DNA from: Brasilonema angustatum HA4187-MV1
GTDB taxonomy: Bacteria > Cyanobacteriota > Cyanobacteriia > Cyanobacteriales > Nostocaceae
Assembly (NCBI GenBank): GCA_019359695.1
Contig: JAHHGV010000068.1
Span: forward strand, 1-33,594
Reading direction: 5' to 3'
DNA: 33,594 nucleotides
Under the pieces are notes generated by a model that was given only the letters and a program-made list of their open reading frames with translations, did no database searches and was not told the origin of the DNA. Numbering within the stretch: the first letter of the stretch is position 1; each line of letters begins with the position of its first letter. This document shows positions 17,476-25,815 of the stretch, one piece after another. The translations under genes were made by a program, and so were the position numbers.

Positions 17476-17553
17476 TAAGAGCAGTGATCGTTTAGGGGCG
17501 TGTTTTGTGATACACCTTTATGCGTCTGTTGATCTGCGCGATCGCTGCTCTTA
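17476..17553. repeat. 15-bp inverted repeat just upstream of copy B
   Basis: TAAGAGCAGTGATCG (17476-17490) and CGATCGCTGCTCTTA (17539-17553) pair at 14 of 15 positions around a 48-base loop. The right arm contains a HIP1 octamer. It ends 13 bases before copy B of the nested repeat. Confidence 0.7.
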
Positions 17554-17566
17554 GGGGGATCCTTAA

Positions 17567-17643
17567 AAATAAAATACCAGCCTTTGTTTGTTGATCTGTG
17601 GGCGTAGTCGGGTACTCGGAGTTATGAGGCTGGTATTTTATTT
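17567..17643. repeat. Inverted repeat, copy B (16-bp perfect stem)
   Basis: AAATAAAATACCAGCC (17567-17582) and GGCTGGTATTTTATTT (17628-17643) are identical to the inner arms of copy A. The 45-base loop is only about 43% identical to the loop of A, although TGTTT and GTCG are shared. The sequence outside the left arm (CTTAGGG then 8 bases) equals the inverted right flank of copy A, so the flanks are conserved as well. Confidence 0.8.
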
Positions 17644-17841
17644 CCTGGAAAGTGCCTTAAAACCCAGATATGCCATATGCCCTTCTTTAGTTATCGGCAT
17701 CCTTGAATAGCTTTATCACTTAATCTGCTAGTTGCATCAGTGTTATTCTCATAAAAATCTATTTTCGTCAATATTCATCCAGAAAAATTTTAGATGCATT
17801 TGCCCTGTGCTTATTTCCTTATAGAACAGCTTTGAACACTC

Positions 17842-17873
17842 TTAGCTCGACAAAATGGATTTTGTCGAGCTAA
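17842..17873. terminator. Perfect 14-bp hairpin after the sugar transferase gene
   Basis: TTAGCTCGACAAAA and TTTTGTCGAGCTAA pair perfectly around the tetraloop TGGA, starting 28 bases downstream of the minus-strand stop at 17902. The position suggests a terminator, but there is no T run after the stem on either strand, so it may instead be an RNA-stability hairpin or a protein site. Confidence 0.6.
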
Positions 17874-17901
17874 TCGTTGCTTTAGACCTGTAAAAATAGA
17901 T

Positions 17902-18921
17902 TTAAACAGCGCCACTATTTTTCTTAAATAAGATGGCTACCGTTTTAAAAATTAACTTCAAATCGTAGATTAAGTTCCAGTTTTTTTGATACTGTAAATC
18001 TAAACGAATGACGTCTTCAAATTTACGGATACTAGACCGTCCATTTACCTGCCATTCTCCGGTCATTCCTGGTTTGACATCCAAACGTTGCCACTCTGGA
18101 ACTTCATAGCGCTCTACTTCATCTGGTGTAGGTGGTCTGGTACCGACTAAACTCATCTCTCCTTTGAAAACATTCCAAAATTGGGGTAGTTCATCTAGGC
18201 TGGTTCGACGCAAAAAGCCTCCAATCTTGGTTATTCGTGGATCGTTGTCTATTTTGAAAAATGCTCCTTGAACCTGGTTCTGCTTTTCTAATTCGGCTTT
18301 TTTCGCTTCTGCGTCAATATACATTGAGCGGAATTTCCAAATCAGAAAGCGTTTGCCCATCCAACCACAACGAGTTTGACTAAAGAAAATTGGACCGGGA
18401 CTATCGAGTCGAATAGCCACAGCAATAGGGATAAATAAAACTCCTACAATCACCAAACCAACTAGTGATCCAACTATGTCAATAAACCGTTTCATCCAAG
18501 AACGAACAGAAGGATGTGTCGTTGGTAGTTCTTCTAATTGGCTTTTTGATGATGTTTGCCCTTGAGACTCAATAGAAAAGACTTTGTCCAGTCCTGTCAG
18601 GTTAAGTACTGACATAACCTGAGGGGTAACATTCCGTAGTATAAATTCGATATTTTTTTCATGAGCAATTTTCAAATTACTGACCAAGGCACCTAAACCA
18701 CTACTATCCATAAAAGTAGTTTGGTGAAAGTCAATGATAATTTGTCTAGTATCGGGATTTGCTAGAGTAATCTCTTGGCAGGTTTGCTTAAAGGCTACAG
18801 CCTCAAGCACGCTCAACCGCACTGGTACCTGCACAATTGCCGTGTCATTTGAGAACGTCACCGGAAAATTTACCTCTTTGGGTTGGCTAGTCGTCATGAA
18901 ACCCTGCACTTTCGTTGCCAT
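17902..18921 (-). CDS. STAS domain fused to polyprenyl-phosphate sugar transferase
   Basis: Two domains. Residues about 15-120 (from ATG 18921) form a STAS domain with the anti-sigma-antagonist signature FMDSSGLGALVSNL, whose serine is the phosphorylation site in the SpoIIAA family. Residues about 140-339 form a bacterial sugar transferase: one membrane helix (IVGSLVGLVIVGVLFIPIA), then SPGPIFFSQTRCG, WKFRSMY, LRRTSLDELPQFWNVFKGEM, LVGTRPP and KPGMTGEWQVNGRS. Such enzymes put the first sugar phosphate on undecaprenyl phosphate to begin exopolysaccharide assembly. The fusion suggests that chain initiation is gated by a phosphorylation partner-switching system. ATG 18921 is preferred over TTG 18939; ATG 18897 is also possible. 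The gap 18922-19233 holds short repeats such as TTCATACTT and no gene. Confidence 0.9.
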   Translation of the reverse strand: MATKVQGFMTTSQPKEVNFPVTFSNDTAIVQVPVRLSVLEAVAFKQTCQEITLANPDTRQIIIDFHQTTFMDSSGLGALVSNLKIAHEKNIEFILRNVTPQVMSVLNLTGLDKVFSIESQGQTSSKSQLEELPTTHPSVRSWMKRFIDIVGSLVGLVIVGVLFIPIAVAIRLDSPGPIFFSQTRCGWMGKRFLIWKFRSMYIDAEAKKAELEKQNQVQGAFFKIDNDPRITKIGGFLRRTSLDELPQFWNVFKGEMSLVGTRPPTPDEVERYEVPEWQRLDVKPGMTGEWQVNGRSSIRKFEDVIRLDLQYQKNWNLIYDLKLIFKTVAILFKKNSGAV

Positions 18922-19233
18922 GTCAATATAATGTGCCAAACACTATTTAGTCCAAGCGAATTGATAGTTACTTCAGTTGAGATTGGATATCATCAGGGAC
19001 GATTCACAATAGAACAAGAAGCTAACTTAAAGTTTGAAGTGTAAAGGATGAAGTATGTCAAGAAAGAATAAAGGGTAAGAAATAAAGTATTTCATATTTT
19101 ATTCTTCATTTCCTACTTTCTGTTTCTCACTTTTGCCGTATCTTCATACTTTTTACTTAATGCTTCATACTTCTTTCGTGAAAAACATTCTTGCTTTTGT
19201 GCCAACCTAGCACATACCTATTGCTATCATCAC

Positions 19234-20031
19234 ATGACCCTTAAGACTACTGTTACACCTACCGCACGCCTGATAGAGGTCTTTTCCGCCATACAAGGGG
19301 AAGGACTGAATGTGGGAACACGTCAAATTTTCATTCGTTTTGCTCTTTGTGACTTGCGTTGTCACTTTTGCGATAGCGCACATACTTGGAATGCACCCGC
19401 TACTTGTAGGATAGAGCAAACCCCTGGATTACGTGACTTTGAAATTTACTCGAATCCTGTTTCACTACCCATGTTACTAGAATGGGTTGAGCGACAAAAC
19501 TTGCCTTGTCTACACGATACCATTACCTTAACGGGTGGCGAACCACTTTTACACACCCCATTTTTGGTAGAATTTTTACCCCAAGTACGCTCAGTGACAA
19601 ATTTACCTGTATACTTGGAAACAGGTGGACATCGCCCAGAACTACTGAATAGTATACTACCACTAATAGACTCTGTGGGAATGGATTTCAAAATGCCTAG
19701 TACAAGTGGCGAAAATCGTTGGCGAGAACATGCAGAATTTCTTCAGATGTGTTGGACATCACAAGTAGAAGTTTTTGTTAAAATCATTGTTTCTCAAACA
19801 ACAAATCCAAGTGAGTTAGAACGCTCTGCCCAATTAGTAGCATCAGTCAATCCATCTATCCCTGTATTTTTACAATCTGTCACGCCATTAGATGATCCTA
19901 GTGCGTTCAAACAACTACCAGTGGTTGCTCCCTCTCCCAGTCAAGTCTTAAATTGGCAAGCTTTAATGAAGCGTTTTCTCAAGTGTGTACGTGTCGTTCC
20001 TCAAACCCATAAAATGCTGAATCAACTTTAA
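19234..20031 (+). CDS. queE: 7-carboxy-7-deazaguanine synthase QueE
   Basis: A radical SAM enzyme that contracts the ring of carboxytetrahydropterin to make 7-carboxy-7-deazaguanine, a step of the queuosine tRNA-modification pathway. The substrate-binding start FSAIQGEGLNVGTRQIFIRF is followed by the iron-sulfur cysteines CDLRCHFC (C39, C43, C46) and the SAM-binding TLTGGEPLLH. 265 residues, in the longer range for QueE. Start ATG 19234; no strong ribosome-binding site is evident. No other queuosine gene lies nearby. A hairpin follows the stop. Confidence 0.93.
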   Translation: MTLKTTVTPTARLIEVFSAIQGEGLNVGTRQIFIRFALCDLRCHFCDSAHTWNAPATCRIEQTPGLRDFEIYSNPVSLPMLLEWVERQNLPCLHDTITLTGGEPLLHTPFLVEFLPQVRSVTNLPVYLETGGHRPELLNSILPLIDSVGMDFKMPSTSGENRWREHAEFLQMCWTSQVEVFVKIIVSQTTNPSELERSAQLVASVNPSIPVFLQSVTPLDDPSAFKQLPVVAPSPSQVLNWQALMKRFLKCVRVVPQTHKMLNQL

Positions 20032-20056
20032 CTTTTGAGAGTACAAATCTAAACGC

Positions 20057-20096
20057 GTTAGTAGTTAGTTATTAATTGTCCAACTTAACTACTAAC
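20057..20096 (+). terminator. Hairpin after queE
   Basis: GTTAGTAGTTAGTT pairs with AACTTAACTACTAAC (one bulge) across an 11-base loop, 25 bases after the queE stop. The T run after it is short, so it is a weak or factor-assisted terminator. Confidence 0.5.
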
Positions 20097-20237
20097 CTTT
20101 GTGAAGATATGATCAAGCAAAAACCCAATAGTATAAAGTTTGGATGTAAAAAAATGACATTTCTAGAGAGTTAATCTGTTCTTAATACGGGAGTCAGATG
20201 CTGAAAAAAGTCATTCGTAATTCTTTTTATCTTACAG

Positions 20238-21779
20238 ATGATTCAAGCAAAGCATTTGTTTTCCCTGTTAAGCTGCTCGTTAATTGTGTCCGCTGTAAGT
20301 TTTACAGGATACATAAAATCGGCATATGGTATTTCCTTGAACAATACCCTCTCCATCAGCGGTGAAAGTACAGATTTATACCCATATAGTGGCAACAGCG
20401 CCAATGTCAATCGTTTGGGATATTTTTCGGATCTCTACTACGATCGCTTCAACAATGTGTACTATGCATTAAGCGATCGCGGTCCTGGTGGTGGCAAAAT
20501 CTCATACAATACACGAGTACAGAAGTTTTCTTTAGATGTGAATCCCAATACAGGCACAATTGGGAATTTTCAAGTACTAGAAACAATTTTGTTCACAAAA
20601 GATGGTCAAAAATTTAACGGATTAAACCCCACATTGCTGAATGGCAATGCTGGGACTCTTGGTTTGAGTTTTGACCCAGAAGGATTTACTGTTGCTCCTA
20701 ATGGTCATTTTTATGTGTCTGATGAGTATGGTCCATCTGTGTATGAATTCAAACCTGATGGTTCATTCTTACGAGCATTTACCATCCCAGAAAATTTAAT
20801 TCCTAAAGAAGCGAATGGCAAGCTCAATTATGTCGATGGTCGTCCAACTATTACCAATGGACGCCAAGATAATCGAGGATTTGAAGGGTTAACTCTCAGC
20901 TCAGATGGTAGCAAACTTTATGCTATGCTACAAGATTCCTTGGTGAACGAAGGTTCTAGCGATGGTTCACCAGACGGACGACGTAGTCGCAATTTACGAT
21001 TAGTAGAATTTGACACAGCAACTGGCAAGAGTACAGCCCAGTACATCTATCAGCTTGAGAGTTTGGCAGACATTAACTCTCGCATTCCTGGAACAAAAGA
21101 TGATTTTGGGGCAAATTCCCAAGGGCGTAACATTGGTATCAGTTCTATTACTGCGCTCAATGATAAGGAATTCCTAGTCTTAGAAAGAGATAATCGCGGG
21201 TTTGGAGTGGACGCAGTGAATGGATTAGTGGCGGACTCAACCGCAACTCCACCACCTGTAGCCACCAAGCGAGTGTACAAAATTGATTTAACAAATGTAA
21301 CCAATGTCAGCACAATCAGTTTGGCAAACACCAATACATTACCTACAGGTGTCAACCCAGTTAGTAAATCTTTATTTTTGGATATTGCTGCAACTTTGAG
21401 TCCTGACAATCCAGGTGATTGGACAAAGATAGCAGAAAAGATGGAAGGTCTGGCAATTGGTCCGCGACTCAATGATGGTTCTTATGCGCTGCTGATTGGG
21501 ACGGACAATGATTTTAGTGTCACCCAAGACGACAATTCCACCACCCAGTTTGACATTTGTACTAATGCCAATGGTACCAGCTATAGCAAGAGACCGATTG
21601 ACAGTGGCTGCCCAAATGGTCAAAAGTTAATTCCTGGGTTCCTTTACTCGTTTAAAGTCAGTTCTGCTGAACTGGGCAAATTTGTCCCACCACAAAAAGT
21701 GCCAGAAGCGACAACAACTACTGGGCTTATGTTACTGGGTTTTAGCGGTTTATGGCTCAGACGGCGGAGTCATACTTAA
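20238..21779 (+). CDS. Secreted phytase-like (esterase-like) protein with PEP-CTERM-type tail
   Basis: Residues 1-31 are a signal peptide ending around KSAYG. The body (about 45-470) is a beta-propeller of the esterase-like activity of phytase family: YYALSDRGPGGG, LSFDPEGFTVAPNGHFYVSDE, NRGFEGLTLSSDGS, EKMEGLAIGP and YALLIGTDNDFS. The last 26 residues (488-513) form an exosortase sorting tail, with VPEATTTTGLMLLGF and then LWLRRR, but the motif reads P-E-A instead of P-E-P. Expected to be anchored at or exported to the cell surface and to act on phosphate esters; substrate unknown. ATG 20238 lacks a good ribosome-binding site. A different-frame ATG at 20198 has GGGAG in front and opens a ~55-codon frame overlapping this start, possibly a coupled leader. 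Confidence 0.85.
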   Translation: MIQAKHLFSLLSCSLIVSAVSFTGYIKSAYGISLNNTLSISGESTDLYPYSGNSANVNRLGYFSDLYYDRFNNVYYALSDRGPGGGKISYNTRVQKFSLDVNPNTGTIGNFQVLETILFTKDGQKFNGLNPTLLNGNAGTLGLSFDPEGFTVAPNGHFYVSDEYGPSVYEFKPDGSFLRAFTIPENLIPKEANGKLNYVDGRPTITNGRQDNRGFEGLTLSSDGSKLYAMLQDSLVNEGSSDGSPDGRRSRNLRLVEFDTATGKSTAQYIYQLESLADINSRIPGTKDDFGANSQGRNIGISSITALNDKEFLVLERDNRGFGVDAVNGLVADSTATPPPVATKRVYKIDLTNVTNVSTISLANTNTLPTGVNPVSKSLFLDIAATLSPDNPGDWTKIAEKMEGLAIGPRLNDGSYALLIGTDNDFSVTQDDNSTTQFDICTNANGTSYSKRPIDSGCPNGQKLIPGFLYSFKVSSAELGKFVPPQKVPEATTTTGLMLLGFSGLWLRRRSHT

Positions 21780-21920
21780 ATCAGTGAACAGTTAACAGTG
21801 AACAGTTAACAGTGAAGGAGTCAGAAGTCGGAATTCTTTATTTCTTCCTTCTGAATACTGAATTCAGAATTGCTGAATTCTTCTTCAAACTGATAACTGG
21901 TAACTGATAACTGATAACTG
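21780..21920. repeat. Dispersed AACAGTTAACAGTG / GATAACTG repeat block
   Basis: Tandem units of CAGTGAACAGTTAA (21783-21815) and of ACTGATAACTG (21888-21921) surround a short AT-rich spacer with GAATTC-rich imperfect palindromes (21829-21882). The same units occur at 7658-7700 and 33041-33063. The stop of the convergent DUF3318 gene lies at the block's edge. Confidence 0.75.
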
Positions 21921-22565
21921 TTAGATTTCGCCCTCATCGATATTCCTAGATTTTGATTTTGCCTTATTGGCACTACGCTTAAGGGCAGACAGCCGTGCTT
22001 CGTATCTAGAACGCTGGCGTTTGCTGGGTGTGGTGTCAATAAGGGTTTTCAAGGCGCTACCCAGACTTTTGTAGGCATTAGGGAGAGTGTAACCGAAGCG
22101 AGTTGCTAAGGCGATCGCTTTCTCGTCTGCATCAACTAATTCTTTGAATTGCTTTTCGCCACTATTCTTTTGATAAAGTCGCCAGCCGGAAACTCCGCAC
22201 AAACCCAAAGCTAATACTAGCAACAATCCATCCTGTACCCACAACTCACCGACAGCGCCGCCTAAACCAATCGCCAACGCCGCCATTTCCCAACCATCTT
22301 TGGGAATAGTATCATTTTGAATGCGAGCTACTTCGTGCCAGAATAGTAAATTGCGCTGATCCATCGCCAGTGAATCCCATTTTGCCAAGTCGATTTGAAC
22401 TTCTACTTGGTCTTTGCCAATTTCCTCGCAGCGGATCATCGGTGGATTAACCTCAGTCGTACCTTCAACTGTGACCCAGCTTTGCAATTCCGGTGGTAGT
22501 AAGCCCTTTAACCGCCGTAGTTCACTCATTTCTGCTTTGGCAGAGGAGGTTACATAGGATGTCAT
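21921..22565 (-). CDS. DUF3318 domain-containing membrane protein
   Basis: A cyanobacteria-restricted family of unknown function. Visible parts: MSELRRLKGLLPPELQSWVTV at the N-terminus, the segment DQRNLLFWHEVARIQNDTIP, two hydrophobic stretches (about residues 92-127), and a basic C-terminal tail rich in Lys, Arg and Ser. The membrane segments suggest two helices with both ends in the cytoplasm. 214 residues. The YbjN-like gene lies 75 bases upstream on the same strand, possibly in one transcript. Confidence 0.8.
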   Translation of the reverse strand: MTSYVTSSAKAEMSELRRLKGLLPPELQSWVTVEGTTEVNPPMIRCEEIGKDQVEVQIDLAKWDSLAMDQRNLLFWHEVARIQNDTIPKDGWEMAALAIGLGGAVGELWVQDGLLLVLALGLCGVSGWRLYQKNSGEKQFKELVDADEKAIALATRFGYTLPNAYKSLGSALKTLIDTTPSKRQRSRYEARLSALKRSANKAKSKSRNIDEGEI

Positions 22566-22640
22566 AATATCCAGCCCTAGAAAACTTCAGTATATTGAGG
22601 GTATCACTTTGGAGTATAGCGATTTCACTGGCGATTCGGC

Positions 22641-23198
22641 TCATTCGCCAGGAAAACTTCCCCTTCTTTTACGAGCTTCCATCGCCTTTTCTAAGAGATC
22701 AAGTAATCCAGGAGCTTGTTCTTGAATGCTGAGTAGAAGTCTCTCACCAAGTTCTACATTACCCGGGTCATGACCCGTTTCCATCACTGTCATCAGACGG
22801 GGTATCGCCACAGAATCAACAAGCTGAACTAACCCATGTAAACAACGGTTAAATTGTTTTTCTGTCAGAATCGAGTCTTCCAGGGGAAACTCAATTATCG
22901 CACGGATTTCCCCATCTGATGGGTCATACTCCCATTGCAGCATTTTGGTTTCCCAGGAAATATACAGCATTGTTTGAAGAATAGCTACTTTGTGAGGGTG
23001 ATCGCTCACCCCTGATAACACTTGGGGCGCAAATAAGCGGAAAAATTTTCCCTCTTCGTCCAGCTGGACAACAATCAGGAAATCTTCAACATTATCACTT
23101 TCTACACCTGTGATAATACGGTCTTCTTCTTCGTCGATACGGTAGTCCCAACCAAGGTTGTCTAAATAATAAGCAATCTGTTGCAGATCAGCTGCCAT
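22641..23198 (-). CDS. YbjN domain-containing protein
   Basis: An acidic, soluble protein of 185 residues with the YbjN/secretion-chaperone-like fold pattern: an initial helix MAADLQQIAYYLDNLGW, strands IVVQLDEEGKFFRLFAPQVL, then helix VAILQTMLYISWETKMLQW and strands GEIRAIIEFPLED. The C-terminal third is helical (GERLLLSIQEQAPGLLDLLE). YbjN-type proteins are thought to act in stress or motility regulation or as chaperones; no specific role follows here. Upstream of the DUF3318 gene, same strand. The gap 23199-23475 is the divergent promoter region with the hydrolase gene. Confidence 0.75.
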   Translation of the reverse strand: MAADLQQIAYYLDNLGWDYRIDEEEDRIITGVESDNVEDFLIVVQLDEEGKFFRLFAPQVLSGVSDHPHKVAILQTMLYISWETKMLQWEYDPSDGEIRAIIEFPLEDSILTEKQFNRCLHGLVQLVDSVAIPRLMTVMETGHDPGNVELGERLLLSIQEQAPGLLDLLEKAMEARKRRGSFPGE

Positions 23199-23475
23199 AA
23201 ATGCCTCATATGTTTACAGAGTGGCTGTTATCAGACCTAGTTTAACCTGCTAGAGGTAAGAGCATAGAATACCATTGCTACCTTCTTTTTTCTCGCCTTG
23301 TGTTCTCCACGTATAATAAAAAAGTAAGAAAAGTGACTTTTAAGACACCAATTGATGACTTTCCAGCGTTACCATAGATGATTTAGTTTCTGTTTGAAAA
23401 GTTATCGGTCTGGTAGCATATTCAAATGAAGTGGAGTTTTTCCTAAAAAAATAACAACTTCAATCTGTATAAAAC

Positions 23476-24510
23476 ATGTCAAATATATCTGACTATTGCA
23501 CAACAAAAGCAGGCATCTTTCAAGAAGTAAAATCAGTAGAGGAAACTCTACCAATAAGAAATGATGCTTGCCGCTCAAAAATTTTTCTCCATCCCCATCC
23601 AACTTCAAAAGTTTGCCTTTTTTTCCACGGATTTACTGCTGGTCCCTACCAGTTTGAAGCAATAGGAAAAAAACTATTTGACGCTGGTTACAATGTTTTA
23701 GTACCCTTACAACCAGGTCATGGAGTCGCTGGAGATTGGAATGGAGACAATCCCCCTCCTCTACCAATGGAACGCGAAATTTATCAAGAGTTTGCACTTT
23801 ATTGGTTGAAGGTGGCACAAAATTTAGGACAGCAAGTGATAGTCGGTGGAATATCCACTGGTGGAAATTTAGCAGCTTGGTTAGCTTTAGAACATCCCCA
23901 ATCAATTGAAAAAGCTTTGCTATTTGCTCCTTACATAAGTGGTAATAATGCGATTATAAATTTTGTTGTGGAAGTTCTCCCAATTTATTATGAATGGCTG
24001 AATAAAGATAATACAGGTAATTTTGGCTATGAAGGCTTCCGCATTCCAGCACTGCGGATTTTTTTAGAAATGGGTCAAGAAATTATTGATAGAGTCAAAA
24101 CGAATTTAGCAGTGCCGATGTTTATTATTTATAGTGAAAACGACCCAGCTATCAATCACTGTGAATTGCAATGTTTTTCTAAAGCGACAATTGAACAACA
24201 GCCAAAATCTTGGTATTACAGCTTTGATAAAATATTTGAAGTTCCCCACACAATGATGACAAAAACTGAGGGAAATCAATATCAAGATCTACTCATGACT
24301 ATGGCTAAAGCTTATCTTGAAAGTGAGGTGACTTGGTCTGAAGTTATGGAAATTGGTTATCAAATACTGCAAGGAAACACTTTTGAGATTGCGACTCAAC
24401 AGCTAAACTTAACAGAAAGAATTTCCCCAGATTTATCGGTTTTGTTGGCAGTGATGGATAAAAAAATAATTATTGATTATTCAAAAGAGAAAAAATCAGT
24501 CTGTTCTTGA
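23476..24510 (+). CDS. Alpha/beta hydrolase
   Basis: An alpha/beta-hydrolase fold with the oxyanion-region HGFTAGPYQF (51-60), the nucleophile elbow GGISTGG (Ser127), an acid in YSENDPAINH (Asp223) and a His in EVPHTMM (His258). It resembles carboxylesterase or monoacylglycerol-lipase-type enzymes; the substrate is unknown. After the catalytic domain, about 75 extra residues form a helical tail (EVTWSEVMEIGYQILQGN...). The start ATG 23476 has no clear Shine-Dalgarno. It converges on the unknown membrane protein gene, with only 25 bases between stops. Confidence 0.85.
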   Translation: MSNISDYCTTKAGIFQEVKSVEETLPIRNDACRSKIFLHPHPTSKVCLFFHGFTAGPYQFEAIGKKLFDAGYNVLVPLQPGHGVAGDWNGDNPPPLPMEREIYQEFALYWLKVAQNLGQQVIVGGISTGGNLAAWLALEHPQSIEKALLFAPYISGNNAIINFVVEVLPIYYEWLNKDNTGNFGYEGFRIPALRIFLEMGQEIIDRVKTNLAVPMFIIYSENDPAINHCELQCFSKATIEQQPKSWYYSFDKIFEVPHTMMTKTEGNQYQDLLMTMAKAYLESEVTWSEVMEIGYQILQGNTFEIATQQLNLTERISPDLSVLLAVMDKKIIIDYSKEKKSVCS

Positions 24511-24535
24511 AAATAAGTCTTGTCAAATGTTCAAT

Positions 24536-25690
24536 TTATTGGGCAGATATTTTAATTGACTTCCAAATGCTACTCTCTACTTGATTAATCGCTACCATGA
24601 TGCCATTTTCCGGGTTTTTTAGTAGAGAAAATTTGACTTGTTTAAAATAATCGTAAATAGCTTCTCGTAATCTTGGTTTTTCAACCGCAACTGTATGATT
24701 ATAATCCCAAACATCCCAAATTATGATACCTATACCTAGAATCGGGTCTAATAACTGTGCTCCAATTTTTCCAGCCACGACACCACCAGTCTTTGCTGCC
24801 ATTTTTGCACCAACTTTACCCGCAAAAGATACAGCAATTTTACTTCCTAGCTTTGTCACTGTTGGAATCATTGCTTTTGCAAGTAGGAAAGTACTTCCAC
24901 CAGTCAAAACCTTCAATGATAAATTAGAGATATTTCCTTCCGTATCATTGATAGTCACTGCAATATTATCAAGATAACGCTCCCAATCTCCCTGAGGAAT
25001 CTTGTAACTACTTTGAATCTTAGAAATATTTTTACCCAATTCTGCAAGATATAAATTTATACTATCTGTTGTAATATTCTCAAATTTTAGTTGTGCAATT
25101 TTTGGTCTGAGGACGCGCTTAGCAAATTCTATTTGAAAATCCTCAGTCAATTTTTCGTCTACTGCTTGTCTTGGAGATGGTTTTTTTTCATTAGTCCAAT
25201 GAGTTACTGCTGAATATAACCACGTAAAAGAAGTACTCAACTCCATCTTCTTTTGATTAAAGTAATTAAAATACCAACTGAGGAAACTTTCATCAACACG
25301 AGTCATCAATTCATCAACCCAATTATCTAATTTTTCTGAAGCAAAACTCTCTGCTTGAGAATGTGCATTCTTCACAGCAGTAACGACTGCTTGATCGATA
25401 TCTTTGGGTATTTGTGGGACGACTACATGAACTTCTTGACTAGGACTTTTACCTGAATCTCCTAGTTTTGTAGGAGATGAATTTGTTATTAACGCTTTGC
25501 CTAATAAGGGAATAATCACAATGATAATAACAACAGCCCATATAAAGGGAGTTATTGACTTAATAAAGTTACTCCAAGCTGTAATGCGTTGTGTCTTTTG
25601 TTGAAAAGAAGCTTTTTCTTCTACTTTCTGTGATGTCGTTGGTTCTTGAGCAGAAGTAGACTCTAAATCCTGTTGTTGCTCATCTGTCAT
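24536..25690 (-). CDS. Unrecognised membrane protein with glycine-rich hydrophobic C-terminal half
   Basis: I do not recognise the family. Residues 1-45 are polar and Gln/Ser-rich, followed by one clear membrane helix (FIWAVVIIIVIIPLLGKALI, 49-68). The middle (95-260) is soluble and helical with many aromatics (DESFLSWYFNYFNQKKMEL). Residues 262-328 are a run of Ala/Gly-rich, partly amphipathic helices (AGKVGAKMAAKTGGVVAGKI, then LLDPILGIGIIIWDVWDY) like a glycine zipper or a membrane-inserting domain. 384 residues. Its base composition is more AT-rich than the neighbouring genes. Nothing nearby explains its job; the convergent hydrolase is the only close gene. Confidence 0.7.
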   Translation of the reverse strand: MTDEQQQDLESTSAQEPTTSQKVEEKASFQQKTQRITAWSNFIKSITPFIWAVVIIIVIIPLLGKALITNSSPTKLGDSGKSPSQEVHVVVPQIPKDIDQAVVTAVKNAHSQAESFASEKLDNWVDELMTRVDESFLSWYFNYFNQKKMELSTSFTWLYSAVTHWTNEKKPSPRQAVDEKLTEDFQIEFAKRVLRPKIAQLKFENITTDSINLYLAELGKNISKIQSSYKIPQGDWERYLDNIAVTINDTEGNISNLSLKVLTGGSTFLLAKAMIPTVTKLGSKIAVSFAGKVGAKMAAKTGGVVAGKIGAQLLDPILGIGIIIWDVWDYNHTVAVEKPRLREAIYDYFKQVKFSLLKNPENGIMVAINQVESSIWKSIKISAQ

Positions 25691-25815
25691 AGTCTTTGGG
25701 ATAATATATTACCTTCTTATCTAACTTAAACTAGCTTTCATCGAAATGCAAACTTTACTAGGTATAAAATTTCTATAATCAAAATCCGGATTTGAAAAAT
25801 ACTGTCCCATACTTT

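Larger units (their letters stand above)
16633..17901. other. 1.27 kb gene-free region rich in inverted repeats
   Basis: No convincing gene lies here; the longest frame (16999-17226) is crossed by the repeats and has no homologous look. The first 330 bases are AT-rich and probably hold the promoter of the WcaI-like gene. From 17003 to 17873 there is an unusual density of perfect or near-perfect inverted repeats (listed separately). Two copies of GGGGGTTGGGTRAAAC in direct orientation lie at 17003-17018 and 17226-17241. A short stem AAAAAG-GCGG-CTTTTT lies at 17291-17306. Confidence 0.7.

Noticed and set aside
17003-17653. Retron or group II intron RNA
   Set aside because: No reverse transcriptase in the window and no intron domain V-like sequence was seen; the stems alone do not support it.
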